42,440 bases of DNA from an uncultured Nitrosopumilaceae archaeon (GCA_937897875.1 CALCPD010000087.1:1-42440), one strand, 5' to 3'. Shown: positions 7,406 through 17,089, counted from the first letter of the stretch. The notes: generated from the letters alone by a model not told the origin. Numbers and translations are program-made.

Positions 7406-7645
7406 ATGGCAACAGCTTATGTTTTAATAAACTGTGAACTAGGTTCTGAAGAAGCTATTATTGGGCAACTAAAGGGCTTAGAAGGTGTAAAAGAAGTTCA
7501 TGGAACTTTTGGTGCATACGATATTTTGGCCAAGATTGAATCTGATACCGTTGAAAAACTACGAGAAACAATTACCTGGAAAATCAGAAAAATTGAAAAG
7601 ATTCGTTCTACTCTTACCCTTATGGGTATTGAAGGCCAAACATAA
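7406..7645 (+). CDS. Stand-alone Lrp/AsnC ligand-binding (RAM) domain
   Basis: 79 residues forming a complete RAM (Lrp/AsnC C-terminal) domain: TAYVLINCELGSEEAIIGQL, then EVHGTFGAYDILAKIESD, then a helix and the last strand STLTLMGIEG. There is no helix-turn-helix, so it cannot bind DNA by itself. Such single-domain proteins are known in archaea and probably bind amino acids and pair with full-length Lrp proteins or act in other complexes. It is on the plus strand with a 42-nt gap after the EVE gene and 18 nt before the HExxH gene, so the three may be cotranscribed. Confidence 0.88.
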   Translation: MATAYVLINCELGSEEAIIGQLKGLEGVKEVHGTFGAYDILAKIESDTVEKLRETITWKIRKIEKIRSTLTLMGIEGQT

Positions 7646-7663
7646 ACACCCTTTTTTCTAAAT

Positions 7664-8230
7664 ATGATTCTGCATTTTATTTTTGTTGTAAAAGAAGAGG
7701 ATCTTGAAAAACGAAAGTTTGAGTTTGAATATGTCAAAAAGATGGCACAATTTTATAAAAATTGGATAAAAGAAAATTTTGGAATAGATTATGAAATTAA
7801 ATGTGATGAATTAATTACAAAACCTAGAAGTATTTTTCAAAAACTTGATACTCATACACTTGTTCGTGATCATGAACAACGTGGTAATGAGACCTATCAT
7901 TTCTATTTGACTCATTTTAAACCTCTTTGGACAGATTGTACTTGTGAAGGTTACCATTCTGAAAACTTTGGAATGATATTTTGGCAATCTCCAAAAGAAT
8001 CTGATGATGATTTATTTTTAGCGGAGAAAAATTGTACAACTGTTTCACATGAAATTGTTCATGAAATGTTGAGAATTAAAGGTCATAAAAAATACATTCA
8101 CGATGTTCATGATGTTTGGACAAAACATTTCTATGATCAATTAGAATTTCAACAATATGGAGAAGATTTTCAAATCACTGAAGGTAAACCTATGTTTTTA
8201 ACAATGGATATTACTAACTTTAAAAATTAA
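7664..8230 (+). CDS. Orphan protein with zinc-metallopeptidase-like HExxH motif
   Basis: 188 residues. The motif SHEIVHEMLR places H129-E130-x-x-H133 in a helix, as in zincin metallopeptidases; H141, H146 and H149 in GHKKYIHDVHD are candidates for the third ligand. An earlier Trp/Cys/His-rich stretch (LWTDCTCEGYH, about 89-98) may bind another metal. No signal peptide is seen, so it likely acts in the cytoplasm. I do not recognise a named family; peptidase activity is an inference from the motif. The 3' end lies 11 nt from the convergent gene. Confidence 0.75.
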   Translation: MILHFIFVVKEEDLEKRKFEFEYVKKMAQFYKNWIKENFGIDYEIKCDELITKPRSIFQKLDTHTLVRDHEQRGNETYHFYLTHFKPLWTDCTCEGYHSENFGMIFWQSPKESDDDLFLAEKNCTTVSHEIVHEMLRIKGHKKYIHDVHDVWTKHFYDQLEFQQYGEDFQITEGKPMFLTMDITNFKN

Positions 8231-8241
8231 TTTTAAAAATT

Positions 8242-8874
8242 TTAACATTTTGTAACTGAATAAATATTATTTTCAAAATTAGCTGTTTTGAAATCTAGTT
8301 TGTTCTCCGGGTCATTATCTCTGGACTTACTTAGATCTTTTAGTTCTACTAATGCATCTGTTCTAAAACCTACTGATGAACCATAAACTGCATCAGTTAA
8401 CATTGTTCCATGATCTCCCTTTTTGATATCATCCACCATATCATAAAATCGATTTGTTTCTTTTTTATTAACTGGATTGCCTGTTGCTTTATTATGTGCA
8501 ACTGAAATATACATTCCATTATTTTTTACTGCAACTAAAATTTTATGATTTTTACCTGATGCACCTGGTATGGTTTCATTTACTAATACTTCACATTTAT
8601 GATACATGCTTGATACATATGCAAAAAATCTGTATTGTGCATATTTGCCTGCATCATCTTCTTCACAATCTACGAAGACTTTGTGCAATAAATGCAATGC
8701 ATCATCATTCATACTTTGTAATCTATCGTCAATTCTTCCTCTTTCAAGTAATTCGGATTTACATTCTTTAGCAATTAAGACTAAGATGAAATCTGGTAAA
8801 TTATAATTTTTTAATGCAGCAACAAATGAACCTGCTTGTGACATTCCAAATTTTGGGAATCCTTTATTGACCAT
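8242..8874 (-). CDS. Conserved hypothetical protein, 210 aa
   Basis: Soluble alpha/beta protein without a recognised domain. Features include the N-terminal GFPKFGMSQAGSFVAALKNY, a helical middle (RIDDRLQSMNDDALHLLHKVF), two strands around KILVAVKNNGMYISVAHNK, and an end with KTANFENNIYSVTKC. Unlike most genes here it has a leader: a GGAG Shine-Dalgarno-like site 10 nt before the ATG and a TTATAA box about 45-50 bp upstream. This leader makes the start at 8874 likely. Function unknown. Confidence 0.75.
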   Translation of the reverse strand: MVNKGFPKFGMSQAGSFVAALKNYNLPDFILVLIAKECKSELLERGRIDDRLQSMNDDALHLLHKVFVDCEEDDAGKYAQYRFFAYVSSMYHKCEVLVNETIPGASGKNHKILVAVKNNGMYISVAHNKATGNPVNKKETNRFYDMVDDIKKGDHGTMLTDAVYGSSVGFRTDALVELKDLSKSRDNDPENKLDFKTANFENNIYSVTKC

Positions 8875-8918
8875 ATTGAGGTTTCTCCTTACAAAATTTT
8901 GAATTTATTGACAACGCA

Positions 8919-8943
8919 TTATAAAGCTGGGTTTGGCTTATAA
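8919..8943. promoter_or_regulatory. Inverted TTATAA repeat in a divergent promoter region
   Basis: Two TTATAA boxes (8919-8924, 8938-8943) flank an AGC...GCT pair and form an inverted repeat with one bulged A. The left box is about 45 bp from the 8874 start, consistent with a TATA box for the leadered minus-strand gene. The other could be a second core element or one half of an operator. The gap to aconitase (8875-9029) holds nothing else clear. Confidence 0.4.
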
Positions 8944-9029
8944 TTGTTGAGAATTAATGTGCCTATTTTCATATTTTTTTTAATTTTTAAATTGTAAATA
9001 TTAAATTCGGGTAGAATTTTCTTTATTTT

Positions 9030-11297
9030 ATGGAAATTGATACAACTCCTGAACTTGTTTCTAATGTTTATTTGAAATTAAAAGAAAATATTGCAAAGTT
9101 TAGAAATGTTGTGGATAGACCATTAACACTTACTGAAAAAATACTATCTGGTCATTTTAATGAAATTAACGAAAAAAATTTTTCAGGTGGAAAAGACTAT
9201 GTTTTCCTTAAACCTGATCGAGTTGCATTACAAGATGTAACTGGACAAATGGTTATGCTTCAATTTATGCAAGCCGAATTAAATCAAACATCCCTACCAA
9301 CAACTGTTCATTGTGATCATCTAATCCGTGCTGAAGTACAGGGTGATGTTGACATGAAAGTTTCATTAGATGAAAATAGTGAAGTTTTTAAATTTCTACA
9401 ATCAGCATGTGCAAAATATGGTTGTGGATTTTGGAAACCAGGTGCAGGAATTATTCATCAAGTAGTTCTTGAAAATTATGCATTTCCTGGTGGATTAATG
9501 ATTGGAACTGATTCACATACTCCAAACGCAGGTGGTCTTGGAATGATTGCCATTGGTGTTGGAGGTTTAGATGCTGCAGAAACTATGGCTGGTATGCCAT
9601 GGGAATTACTTTATCCAAAAAGAGTTGGTGTAAAATTAACTGGTAAATTAGATGGATGGACTGCACCTAAAGATATTATTTTAAAAGTTGCTGAAGAACT
9701 AACTGTTTCTGGTGGAACTAATGCTATTGTAGAATATTTTGGTCCTGGTACCAAATCCATTAGTTGCACTGGAAAAGCTACCATCACAAATATGGGCGCT
9801 GAAATTGGTGCAACCTGTTCTATATTTCCTTATGATGAAAGAATGGAAACTTATCTCAAGTATACTAATAGAAAAGAAATTGCAGAGCTTGCAAACCAAA
9901 ATAAAGAATTACTAGTTGCAGATCCTGAAGTTGAATCAAATCCTGAAAAATTCTTTGATAAAATAATTGAAATTAATTTGTCTACTTTAGAACCTCATAT
10001 TGTTGGACCTCATACACCCGATTTGGCAAGATCAATTTCTGAACTTGCAGATGATGTAACATCTAATGATTATGTGGATCCAATTTCTGTTGCATTAATT
10101 GGTAGTTGCACTAATTCATCTTATGAAGACATGTCTAGAGCAGCTAGCTTAGCTGAACAAGCTAAATCTAAAGGAATCAAATCAAAAATTCCACTACTTG
10201 TAACTCCTGGTTCTGAACAAATTAGAGGTACAATTGAGAGAGATGGTCAAATGGACTCTCTAAAAGAAATTGGTGCAACTGTATTGGCAAATGCATGCGG
10301 ACCATGTATTGGACAATGGAATAGACCGGAATTAGAAAAAAATGAAAAAAATTCTATTGTAACAACCTTTAACAGAAATTTTCCAGGACGAAATGATGGT
10401 CAAAGAACAACTCTTAATTTTATAGGAAGTCCTGAAATGATTATTGCATTAGCATTGGGTGGAAAATTATCTTTTAATCCCATGAAAGATGATCTTATTG
10501 CTGCAGATGGAACTAAATTCAAATTACAACCGCCATCAATTGCACCTGAAGTCCCTAAAGAAGGATTTAAGATACCTGATGGAATTTTTGTTGCTCCTCC
10601 TCCTGATTCTACTAATATTGAAGTTGTAATTGATTCTAACAGTAAACGTCTTCAACGTTTAGAACCTTTTACTAAATGGAATGGTGATGACTTTGTTGAA
10701 CTACCAATAATGGTTAAAGCAAAAGGAAAATGTACCACTGATCATATTTCTCCTGCTGGTGCATGGTTGTCTCTTAGAGGTCACTTGGATAATCTTAGTG
10801 ATAATATGTTGTTGGGAGCTGTAAATGCTTTTAATGATCAAGTTGGAAATGGGAAAAATATTTTAAATAATGAGATTGAACCTTTTTCAAAAATTGCTAG
10901 ACAGTATAAGCAACAAGGATTGAATTGGATAATTATTGGAGATAATAATTATGGTGAAGGTAGCAGTAGAGAACATGCTGCTATGACTCCTCGATATTTG
11001 GGATGTGTTGCAGTGATTACAAAAAGTTTAGCCAGAATACATGAAACAAATTTGAAGAAACAAGGTGTTTTAGCATTAACTTTCCATGAACCAAATGATT
11101 ATGAAAAAATCCTTGAAGATGATAAAATCAGTTTAATTAATTTAGATGATTTAGAACCTCAAAAACAAGTTACTTGTATCATTACTCATAATGATGGAAA
11201 TAAAGAAGAAATTCTATTAAATCATTCTTATAATGAATCTCAAATTCAATGGTTCAAACATGGTTCTGCATTAAATGTACTAAGAAATAAAAAATAA
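9030..11297 (+). CDS. acnA: Aconitate hydratase
   Basis: Interconverts citrate and isocitrate in the citric-acid pathway, using a [4Fe-4S] cluster. At 755 residues it has the mitochondrial-type aconitase plan: an N-terminal three-domain body and a C-terminal swivelling domain after a linker near residue 520. Cluster ligands are C360 in GSCTNSS and C423/C426 in ACGPCIGQW. Substrate-binding motifs DSHTPNAGGLG and GDNNYGEGSSREHAA are present. The protein is complete and stands alone on the plus strand, with tRNA-Trp at its 3' end in the opposite direction. In thaumarchaea an (oxidative) TCA segment feeds glutamate synthesis, the likely role here. Confidence 0.95.
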   Translation: MEIDTTPELVSNVYLKLKENIAKFRNVVDRPLTLTEKILSGHFNEINEKNFSGGKDYVFLKPDRVALQDVTGQMVMLQFMQAELNQTSLPTTVHCDHLIRAEVQGDVDMKVSLDENSEVFKFLQSACAKYGCGFWKPGAGIIHQVVLENYAFPGGLMIGTDSHTPNAGGLGMIAIGVGGLDAAETMAGMPWELLYPKRVGVKLTGKLDGWTAPKDIILKVAEELTVSGGTNAIVEYFGPGTKSISCTGKATITNMGAEIGATCSIFPYDERMETYLKYTNRKEIAELANQNKELLVADPEVESNPEKFFDKIIEINLSTLEPHIVGPHTPDLARSISELADDVTSNDYVDPISVALIGSCTNSSYEDMSRAASLAEQAKSKGIKSKIPLLVTPGSEQIRGTIERDGQMDSLKEIGATVLANACGPCIGQWNRPELEKNEKNSIVTTFNRNFPGRNDGQRTTLNFIGSPEMIIALALGGKLSFNPMKDDLIAADGTKFKLQPPSIAPEVPKEGFKIPDGIFVAPPPDSTNIEVVIDSNSKRLQRLEPFTKWNGDDFVELPIMVKAKGKCTTDHISPAGAWLSLRGHLDNLSDNMLLGAVNAFNDQVGNGKNILNNEIEPFSKIARQYKQQGLNWIIIGDNNYGEGSSREHAAMTPRYLGCVAVITKSLARIHETNLKKQGVLALTFHEPNDYEKILEDDKISLINLDDLEPQKQVTCIITHNDGNKEEILLNHSYNESQIQWFKHGSALNVLRNKK

Positions 11298-11306
11298 TAT
11301 AAAAAA

Positions 11307-11380
11307 TGGGCCCGATCGGATTTGAACCGACGATCGATGGTTTTGGAGACCATCGCCCTACCAGGCTAGGCTACGAACCC
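11307..11380 (-). tRNA. trnW: tRNA-Trp (CCA anticodon)
   Basis: The reverse strand folds as a full cloverleaf of 74 nt: acceptor GGGTTCG/CGGGCCC with two G.U pairs, D stem GCCT/GGGC, anticodon stem ATGGT/ACCAT with loop CTCCAAA (anticodon CCA), T arm GTCGG-TTCAAAT-CCGAT, discriminator A. No intron is present, although many archaeal tRNA-Trp genes carry one, and no CCA end is encoded. The gene starts 10 nt from the aconitase stop. Confidence 0.96.
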
Positions 11381-11468
11381 ACATGAATCAAAATTATTTG
11401 CTTGAATTTTAACTTACTTTAACCAAGATTTATTTGCAATAATCACTAATCTTCTATTGTAAAGCGAT

Positions 11469-12002
11469 ATGGCCAAACCAATCTACTTTCTATTAGGAGC
11501 AATTCCTGTAATTGCTGCATTATTACTTGCAGTTCCATTAATAACAAAAAATGAAATTCCAACATCTGCAGCAAATTCTTTTGATAAACTTGAAATTGAA
11601 TATACTAAACATCAATTAAAAAAAATATCTAATGGAATTGCTGAGAGAACTGGTTCACAAAAAACTGAAATTCTTTTAATCGAAAATGATGGAGAAATAA
11701 AATATACTTTAACTGAAAAAGGATATCCTCAACCTGATATCAAATCAAAAATTAATGAAAAAAAATTAAATAAAATTAAAGCTTTGATAAAGGAAACTGG
11801 TTTTATTGCTATAGAGCCTAATTCAATTTCTGTTTTAGAAAATGTAACTGATTACCAAAAATCTTCAGTTAAAATTACACTCAATGGACGTGTTAATCAA
11901 ATTCATTGGCCAGAATCTTCTGCAACCTCTGATTTTATTCCACCCATAATCACCATGGTTGAATCTGAATTGGATAAAATAATGTCTGAAATTAGTGAAT
12001 AG
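11469..12002 (+). CDS. Membrane-anchored hypothetical protein, 177 aa
   Basis: One N-terminal hydrophobic helix (about residues 5-25, YFLLGAIPVIAALLLAVPLI) acts as signal anchor; the remaining 150 residues would face the outside. That part has a strand-rich region TEILLIENDGEIKYTLTEKGYPQP and a later KSSVKITLNGRVNQIHW, ending in a helix. No family is recognised; thaumarchaea have many such single-anchor exported proteins. It lies 30 nt upstream of pdxS on the same strand, but the vitamin B6 genes do not need it, so a functional link is not claimed. Confidence 0.7.
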   Translation: MAKPIYFLLGAIPVIAALLLAVPLITKNEIPTSAANSFDKLEIEYTKHQLKKISNGIAERTGSQKTEILLIENDGEIKYTLTEKGYPQPDIKSKINEKKLNKIKALIKETGFIAIEPNSISVLENVTDYQKSSVKITLNGRVNQIHWPESSATSDFIPPIITMVESELDKIMSEISE

Positions 12003-12032
12003 GTACAAATAGGCTTGGGGAAAAATTAGAGT

Positions 12033-13001
12033 ATGTTACCTCTATCTGGTGAACGTGTTAATGCTAAAGGAATTATTTCTGAAAAATTAGACTCCCTTGA
12101 CACTATACGTGGTTCCAGTACCTTAAAGCGTGGTTTTGCTCATATGCAAAAGAATGGTGTTGTAATGGATGTTACAAATGTTGAACAAGCATTAATTGCT
12201 CAAGAAGCTGGTGCTGTTTCTGTAATGGTTTTAGATAAACTTCCATCTGAAGTTAGAAAAGCTGGTGGTGTTGCACGAACTGCAAGCATAAAAATTATTG
12301 AAGAAATTATGGACTCTGTTACTATACCTGTAATGGCTAAATGTAGAATTGGACATGTGAGTGAAGCATTAGTTTTACAAGAAACTGATGTTGACATGAT
12401 AGATGAATCTGAAGTTTTAACTCCTGCTGATGAGTTACGTCATATTTGGAAATGGGATCTTACAACACCTGTTGTTAATGGTGCAAGATCTTTGGCTGAA
12501 GCTTTGAGACGAATTGAAGAGGGTGCATCTATGATCAGAACAAAAGGTGAACCTGGAACTGGAAATGTTGCAGAAGCTATTACGCATATCAAAAAAGTTA
12601 ATGACGAATTAAGAACAATTAAATCAATTTATGATTCTGGTGACAATCAAGATTTAGTACGTATGGCAAGAGAATTCAAAGTATCATACGATATTGTAGA
12701 GCAAACTGCAAAACTTGGCAGATTACCTGTTGTAAATTTTGCAGCTGGTGGAATTGCAACACCAGCAGATGCAGCATATTTGATGTCACTTGGATGTGAT
12801 GGTATCTTTGTTGGGTCTGGAATTTTTAGTGCAGATGATGCACAACAAAGAGCTAATGCAATTGTTTTGGCCACTACTTTTTGGAATGAATCTGATAAAG
12901 TTAAAGAGGCACAAAAAATGATTGATGAAAGACAATCCATTCATGGTTTAGATGTTAAAACATTAGAGTTGCGTATGCAAGATCGTGGAGGTTCAGCATG
13001 A
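12033..13001 (+). CDS. pdxS: Pyridoxal 5'-phosphate synthase, lyase subunit PdxS
   Basis: Makes pyridoxal phosphate from ribose 5-phosphate, glyceraldehyde 3-phosphate and ammonia delivered by PdxT (DXP-independent pathway). The TIM-barrel protein shows D46 in [11 protein letters not shown], the catalytic lysine K103 in MAKCRIGH, and the second lysine K171 in [10 protein letters not shown]. At 322 residues it is about 22 longer at the N-terminus than typical bacterial enzymes (usual length about 295). The ATG at 12033 is kept because the extra segment ends in [19 protein letters not shown], joining smoothly to the family start. It overlaps pdxT by 4 nt. Confidence 0.96.
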   Translation: MLPLSGERVNAKGIISEKLDSLDTIRGSSTLKRGFAHMQKNGVVMDVTNVEQALIAQEAGAVSVMVLDKLPSEVRKAGGVARTASIKIIEEIMDSVTIPVMAKCRIGHVSEALVLQETDVDMIDESEVLTPADELRHIWKWDLTTPVVNGARSLAEALRRIEEGASMIRTKGEPGTGNVAEAITHIKKVNDELRTIKSIYDSGDNQDLVRMAREFKVSYDIVEQTAKLGRLPVVNFAAGGIATPADAAYLMSLGCDGIFVGSGIFSADDAQQRANAIVLATTFWNESDKVKEAQKMIDERQSIHGLDVKTLELRMQDRGGSA

Positions 13002-13615
13002 GTCTTAATTTTGGAGTTTTATCAATACAAGGTGATGTCCTTGAAAATATTTTATCTGTAAAAGCTGCAATTGATGCATTAGACATTGATGGAACTGTTA
13101 CTAGTGTTAAAACCCCTGATGAAATTTCTAAAGTGGATGGTCTTGTAATCCCTGGCGGTGAAAGTACTACTATTGGACAACTATCTGTAGCTAATGGTTC
13201 ATTAAAGATTTTGAAAGAAAAAATTGAACAAGGAATGCCTGTTTTGGGAATTTGTGCAGGAATGATAATGTTATCTAAAACCGCACAAGATAAAGTAGTA
13301 GGAAAAATTGATCAACCTCTTTTAGATATCCTTGATATAAAATTAGAAAGAAATTCTTTTGGACGTCAACGGGAATCATTTGAATCTGATATTTCTTTAA
13401 ACTCTATTGGTATTCCTACATTTAATGGAGTTTTCATTAGAGCTCCATCAATTTCAGATGTAGGTTCTGATGTAGAAGTTTTATCAAAGTTTAATGAAAA
13501 AATTATTGCTGTTAAAAAAAATAATGTAATTGGAGTTGCTTTTCATCCAGAACTAACTAGCGATATTTCACTTCACAAATATTTTGTTAATCTTACAAAT
13601 ACTCTAAAAAATTAA
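12998..13615 (+). CDS. pdxT: Pyridoxal 5'-phosphate synthase, glutaminase subunit PdxT
   Basis: Class I glutamine amidotransferase that releases ammonia for PdxS; twelve of each normally form a complex. The 205-residue protein has the oxyanion segment GGESTTIG (53-60), nucleophile C86 in GICAGMI, and the catalytic pair H183/E185 in FHPEL. The start ATG overlaps the pdxS stop (ATGA), and a GGAGG Shine-Dalgarno sequence lies about 8 nt upstream inside pdxS, showing coupled translation. This confirms the window uses SD sites for internal operon genes. Confidence 0.96.
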   Translation: MSLNFGVLSIQGDVLENILSVKAAIDALDIDGTVTSVKTPDEISKVDGLVIPGGESTTIGQLSVANGSLKILKEKIEQGMPVLGICAGMIMLSKTAQDKVVGKIDQPLLDILDIKLERNSFGRQRESFESDISLNSIGIPTFNGVFIRAPSISDVGSDVEVLSKFNEKIIAVKKNNVIGVAFHPELTSDISLHKYFVNLTNTLKN

Positions 13616-13711
13616 AATTCCATTATTACAAAATTTTATTTCATTAATGACTAATTGGCACTAGATTGTTAGTTTGTTACTAATTAAATATCATGAAACC
13701 TAAATTTTTAC

Positions 13712-14080
13712 ATGACAGAACAAACTACAACAGGCTCTATAGCACCATATTTTGAGCAGTTCTTTGAACAAATCAAAAATGTTCATCCAAAAATTGACAC
13801 TGAACTCTTAATTCGAGTTATGTTGTTTGAGATAAATTTGAAAAAATATGTTGGTCCAGATATACCTCATGTTCATCTTGATGTATCATATGAAAAAGGT
13901 GTAGACCTTCACATAAAACAAGAGGAAGCTAGAGATAAATTCCCAATAGAAATTTCTACAAACAAGTGGGGAGATGGAGTTATCTTTTCAGGTTTGATGG
14001 GAATAAGACATATTGAAAAAGTGTGTGCAGATCCACAAATTGTTAAAGTAACTGGTAATGCAACCCCAAGACATAACTAA
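13712..14080 (+). CDS. Conserved hypothetical protein, 122 aa
   Basis: Soluble acidic protein without a recognised domain. It has an N-terminal helix pair (FEQFFEQIKNVHPKIDTELLIRVMLFEINLKKY), a His-rich strand PHVHLDVSYEKGVDLHIK, and a C-terminal GDGVIFSGLMGIRHIEKVC. The histidines could bind a metal, but this is speculative. A TATA-like AATTAAATAT (about 13681-13690) lies 22-30 bp before the ATG, fitting a leaderless transcript. It is monocistronic, with noncoding AT-rich sequence on both sides. Confidence 0.7.
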   Translation: MTEQTTTGSIAPYFEQFFEQIKNVHPKIDTELLIRVMLFEINLKKYVGPDIPHVHLDVSYEKGVDLHIKQEEARDKFPIEISTNKWGDGVIFSGLMGIRHIEKVCADPQIVKVTGNATPRHN

Positions 14081-14127
14081 TTTTTATTTTTATAATTATT
14101 AAAATAAAATTTTTTTATTTAAAATTA

Positions 14128-14691
14128 TTATTTAGAAAAATTAATGTCAATACGCATTACATCATTAATAATTTTTATAACTTTTTCAATTATTTTTGAA
14201 TCCGTTGTAAAGAACCCTCTAAATTTGTCATTACCCAGGTCTTCTGCAACTAAACCGAATGGTCCGTTCTCTCCTTTTGTAACTACAATCCACATTTTTT
14301 CAATGTTAGTATCTAGACAACTTAGAATTTCTGCTGTAGCTGGAACTGAGTCTGGTGGAATCAAAAATGGGTCGTCAAAACCTCCTATTACCCATGCATG
14401 AGGGATTTTTTTCAAAATTTCTGTATATCGTTTTTGCACATATTTGTATAATGCTTCAGTTTCAAATGTAGCTAGTAGTGGAACATAATTTTTTACTGCA
14501 TATGCTTCAATATCCATACTTAATTTGTAAAGATCCTCTCTTTTAGCCTCAAAATTAACAAATTCAGCCTTTGTAAAGTCTTCTAATGTTGATAATCCTG
14601 AATTGTTTGTTACATCCTTTAGTTCATCCTTTGGTAATTCTGGACATTGAATTTTTAATTCTTCTATGAAACTTTCATATTCGGTAGTCAA
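14128..14691 (-). CDS. Conserved hypothetical protein, 187 aa
   Basis: Soluble alpha/beta protein. The N-terminal 90 residues are mostly helical; the second half contains HAWVIGGFDDPFLIPPDSVPATAEIL and KMWIVVTKGENGPFGLVAEDLG, which read like a small ligand-binding alpha/beta domain, followed by FRGFFTTDSKIIEKVIKII. The C-terminal shape resembles the sensor-like domains seen in thaumarchaeal regulators, but I cannot name a family. It is convergent with the 13712 gene across a T/A-rich 47-bp gap. Confidence 0.7.
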   Translation of the reverse strand: MTTEYESFIEELKIQCPELPKDELKDVTNNSGLSTLEDFTKAEFVNFEAKREDLYKLSMDIEAYAVKNYVPLLATFETEALYKYVQKRYTEILKKIPHAWVIGGFDDPFLIPPDSVPATAEILSCLDTNIEKMWIVVTKGENGPFGLVAEDLGNDKFRGFFTTDSKIIEKVIKIINDVMRIDINFSK

Positions 14692-14767
14692 TGTTAAAAA
14701 AATCTTTTTCAGCTATTATAATATTAATCTCATAATTTTCTAGTGCCAATTTAACTTACAATAATAT

Positions 14768-17086
14768 TTAATCCAATAAATTATGCATTGATTTCAAATC
14801 TTTTTTAAATGGTTCTAGTATTTTTGGAATTTCAATTTTTATTGAATCTTTTAATGACAAGTTTTGAGATTTTTTTTCATTCCAAACTTTGGAATTGAAT
14901 TCTGATATTTCTTTAGTGATATCTGTTTGTTCTTCTATATTTTCAACACTGACTTGTTTTTGTTGATGTATGCTTTCATTTGAATACAGTATTTTCCAAA
15001 GATGTTCTGTAATGAATGGTGTTATTGGAGCTAATAATTTTAAAATTGTTGCCAATGTTTTATGAAGTGTAAATATTGCACCATCCCTTTCTTCATCTGA
15101 GAAATCAATACCGTATGCTCTTGCTTTAACCATTTCAATATAATGTGCGGCAAATACATTCCATGTAAATTCCCTTATTGCAATTGCAGGAATAAAGAAA
15201 TTATATTCTTCATAACCTTTTTTGCATTCTTTTACTAATTTATCTAATTCTGATAAAATCCATTTATCTGAAGCATTTGGAATTCCTGAATCAATTACTG
15301 GAAAACTTGATAAAAATCTGGACACATTCCATAATTTACTTAAAAATTTCTTTGTTGATTCAATTTTTTGTTCATTACATCTAAAGTCATATCCGTGATT
15401 AATCTCACTTGCACTCCAAAATCTAAAAGTATCTGCGCCTAATTTTTCAATTACTGGTAATGGATCTATTGCATTTCCTTTACTTTTACTCATTTTCATT
15501 CCTTTTTCATCTAAACCATATCCCATGACCCAAGCTTCAGACCATGGTTTTTCCCCAGTTAATTCATCACATCTCAATAATGTGTAATACAACCATGTTC
15601 TCACAATATCCTTTGCTTGCGGTCTTATAGATACAGGATATACTTTCTTGAAGAATTCATCATCTCTGTTAAATTTACTAATGAATAATGGGGATACACT
15701 AGAATCCATCCATGTGTCAAACGTTCTTTCTTCACCAATAAACTCTGTAGATTTACATTTTGTACAATTAGTAATTGGACATTTTTCATTCCATGGTCTA
15801 TAATATTTTCCTGGTTCTGGAACGTGTGGTTCTGAACAATTTTTACAATACCAAATTGGGATTTCAGTACCATAAAATCTTCTTCTTGAAATTGGCCAAT
15901 CAATATTGATGGATTCCAACCAATTCATCAAAATTTGCTTATGCATGGTAGGATGAAATGTAATTTCTTTTCCAACTTCCTTCATTTTTCCAATTTTTTC
16001 TTTTTGTTTAAGATAATATTCTTCCATAGGAATAATTTCAATTGGAATTTTACTTCTTTCTGAAATTGGAGTTCTGTGAACAATATCTTCAATTTTTTCA
16101 ACAAATCCAGCAGTTTCTAAATCTTCAATAATTTTTGTTCTTGCTTGTTTTGGTTTTAATCCTGCATATTCCCCTGCAACATCAGTCATTCTTCCGTCTA
16201 ATCCAATTGCAACTATTTCTTCTAATTGTAATTCTCTAAATAACGCAACATCATTTTGATCACCATAACTACAAACCATTACTGCTCCTGAACCAAATTC
16301 TTCTTTGGCTGAGTGATGTGTTCTTAACTCTACTTCTGAATTTGTTATGGGGACAATTATTTTTTTACCAATATACTTTGAATACCTTTCATCTTCAGGA
16401 TTTACAATGATTGTTTTACATGCACAAAGTAATTCTGGTCGTGTACTTGCAATAATTATCTCTTGATCTGTATCTTTAATTTTAAATTTCATGTAAACAA
16501 GTTTTGTTTGTAAATCATCATAAATTATTTCAGCATCTGCAATAGTAGTTCCTGAAACCCAATCATAATTATTGGGTCTATTTGCAAGATAGACTTCTCC
16601 TTTTTTCCATAATTTAATGAATGTTGATTGTGTTAATGTTCTGTATTCTTCTGAATCTGTTCTATAGTAATTTGCAAAATCTCCACTAATTCCTAAATTT
16701 TTCATAATTAGTATCATCTCTGCTTCCAAATCGTCTAATGCATCTCTGCATAAGTTTAGAAATTCTCCTCGTTCTGTTTCTCTCATTCTAATTTTATGTT
16801 TTTTTTCAGTATAGAGTTCAACTGGTAATCCATTTCTATCAATTCCAATTGGAAAATACACATTTTTTCCAGCCATTCTTGCAGTACGTGCTATCATATC
16901 TATTTGTGAGTAGTGAGCTGCAGCACCAATATGCCATGGCCTACCTGATGGATATGGTGGTGGAGTATCTATTGTGAAATTATTTTCTTCAGGTGTAAAC
17001 TCATAAATTTTATTTTCTTCCCATTGTTTGAGAATATTCTTTTCTAGTTCTGGATTCCATGCTTTTTCTGATATTTTAGGTTCCAT
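14768..17086 (-). CDS. valS: Valyl-tRNA synthetase
   Basis: Class I synthetase charging tRNA-Val, with an editing domain. The HIGH motif appears as WHIGAAAHY (His52) and KMSKS as residues 531-535 (KMSKSKGNAIDPL). The editing insertion includes ASTRPELL, and there is a Cys-rich zinc site (WYCKNCSEPH then CPITNCTKCKS). At 772 residues it is short for ValS: the anticodon-binding domain ends soon after LWKILYSNESIHQ, and the long C-terminal arm and coiled coil of bacterial enzymes is absent. It begins 3 nt after the stop of the PTPS-like gene, so the two are cotranscribed. Confidence 0.94.
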   Translation of the reverse strand: MEPKISEKAWNPELEKNILKQWEENKIYEFTPEENNFTIDTPPPYPSGRPWHIGAAAHYSQIDMIARTARMAGKNVYFPIGIDRNGLPVELYTEKKHKIRMRETERGEFLNLCRDALDDLEAEMILIMKNLGISGDFANYYRTDSEEYRTLTQSTFIKLWKKGEVYLANRPNNYDWVSGTTIADAEIIYDDLQTKLVYMKFKIKDTDQEIIIASTRPELLCACKTIIVNPEDERYSKYIGKKIIVPITNSEVELRTHHSAKEEFGSGAVMVCSYGDQNDVALFRELQLEEIVAIGLDGRMTDVAGEYAGLKPKQARTKIIEDLETAGFVEKIEDIVHRTPISERSKIPIEIIPMEEYYLKQKEKIGKMKEVGKEITFHPTMHKQILMNWLESINIDWPISRRRFYGTEIPIWYCKNCSEPHVPEPGKYYRPWNEKCPITNCTKCKSTEFIGEERTFDTWMDSSVSPLFISKFNRDDEFFKKVYPVSIRPQAKDIVRTWLYYTLLRCDELTGEKPWSEAWVMGYGLDEKGMKMSKSKGNAIDPLPVIEKLGADTFRFWSASEINHGYDFRCNEQKIESTKKFLSKLWNVSRFLSSFPVIDSGIPNASDKWILSELDKLVKECKKGYEEYNFFIPAIAIREFTWNVFAAHYIEMVKARAYGIDFSDEERDGAIFTLHKTLATILKLLAPITPFITEHLWKILYSNESIHQQKQVSVENIEEQTDITKEISEFNSKVWNEKKSQNLSLKDSIKIEIPKILEPFKKDLKSMHNLLD

Positions 17087-17089
17087 TTT

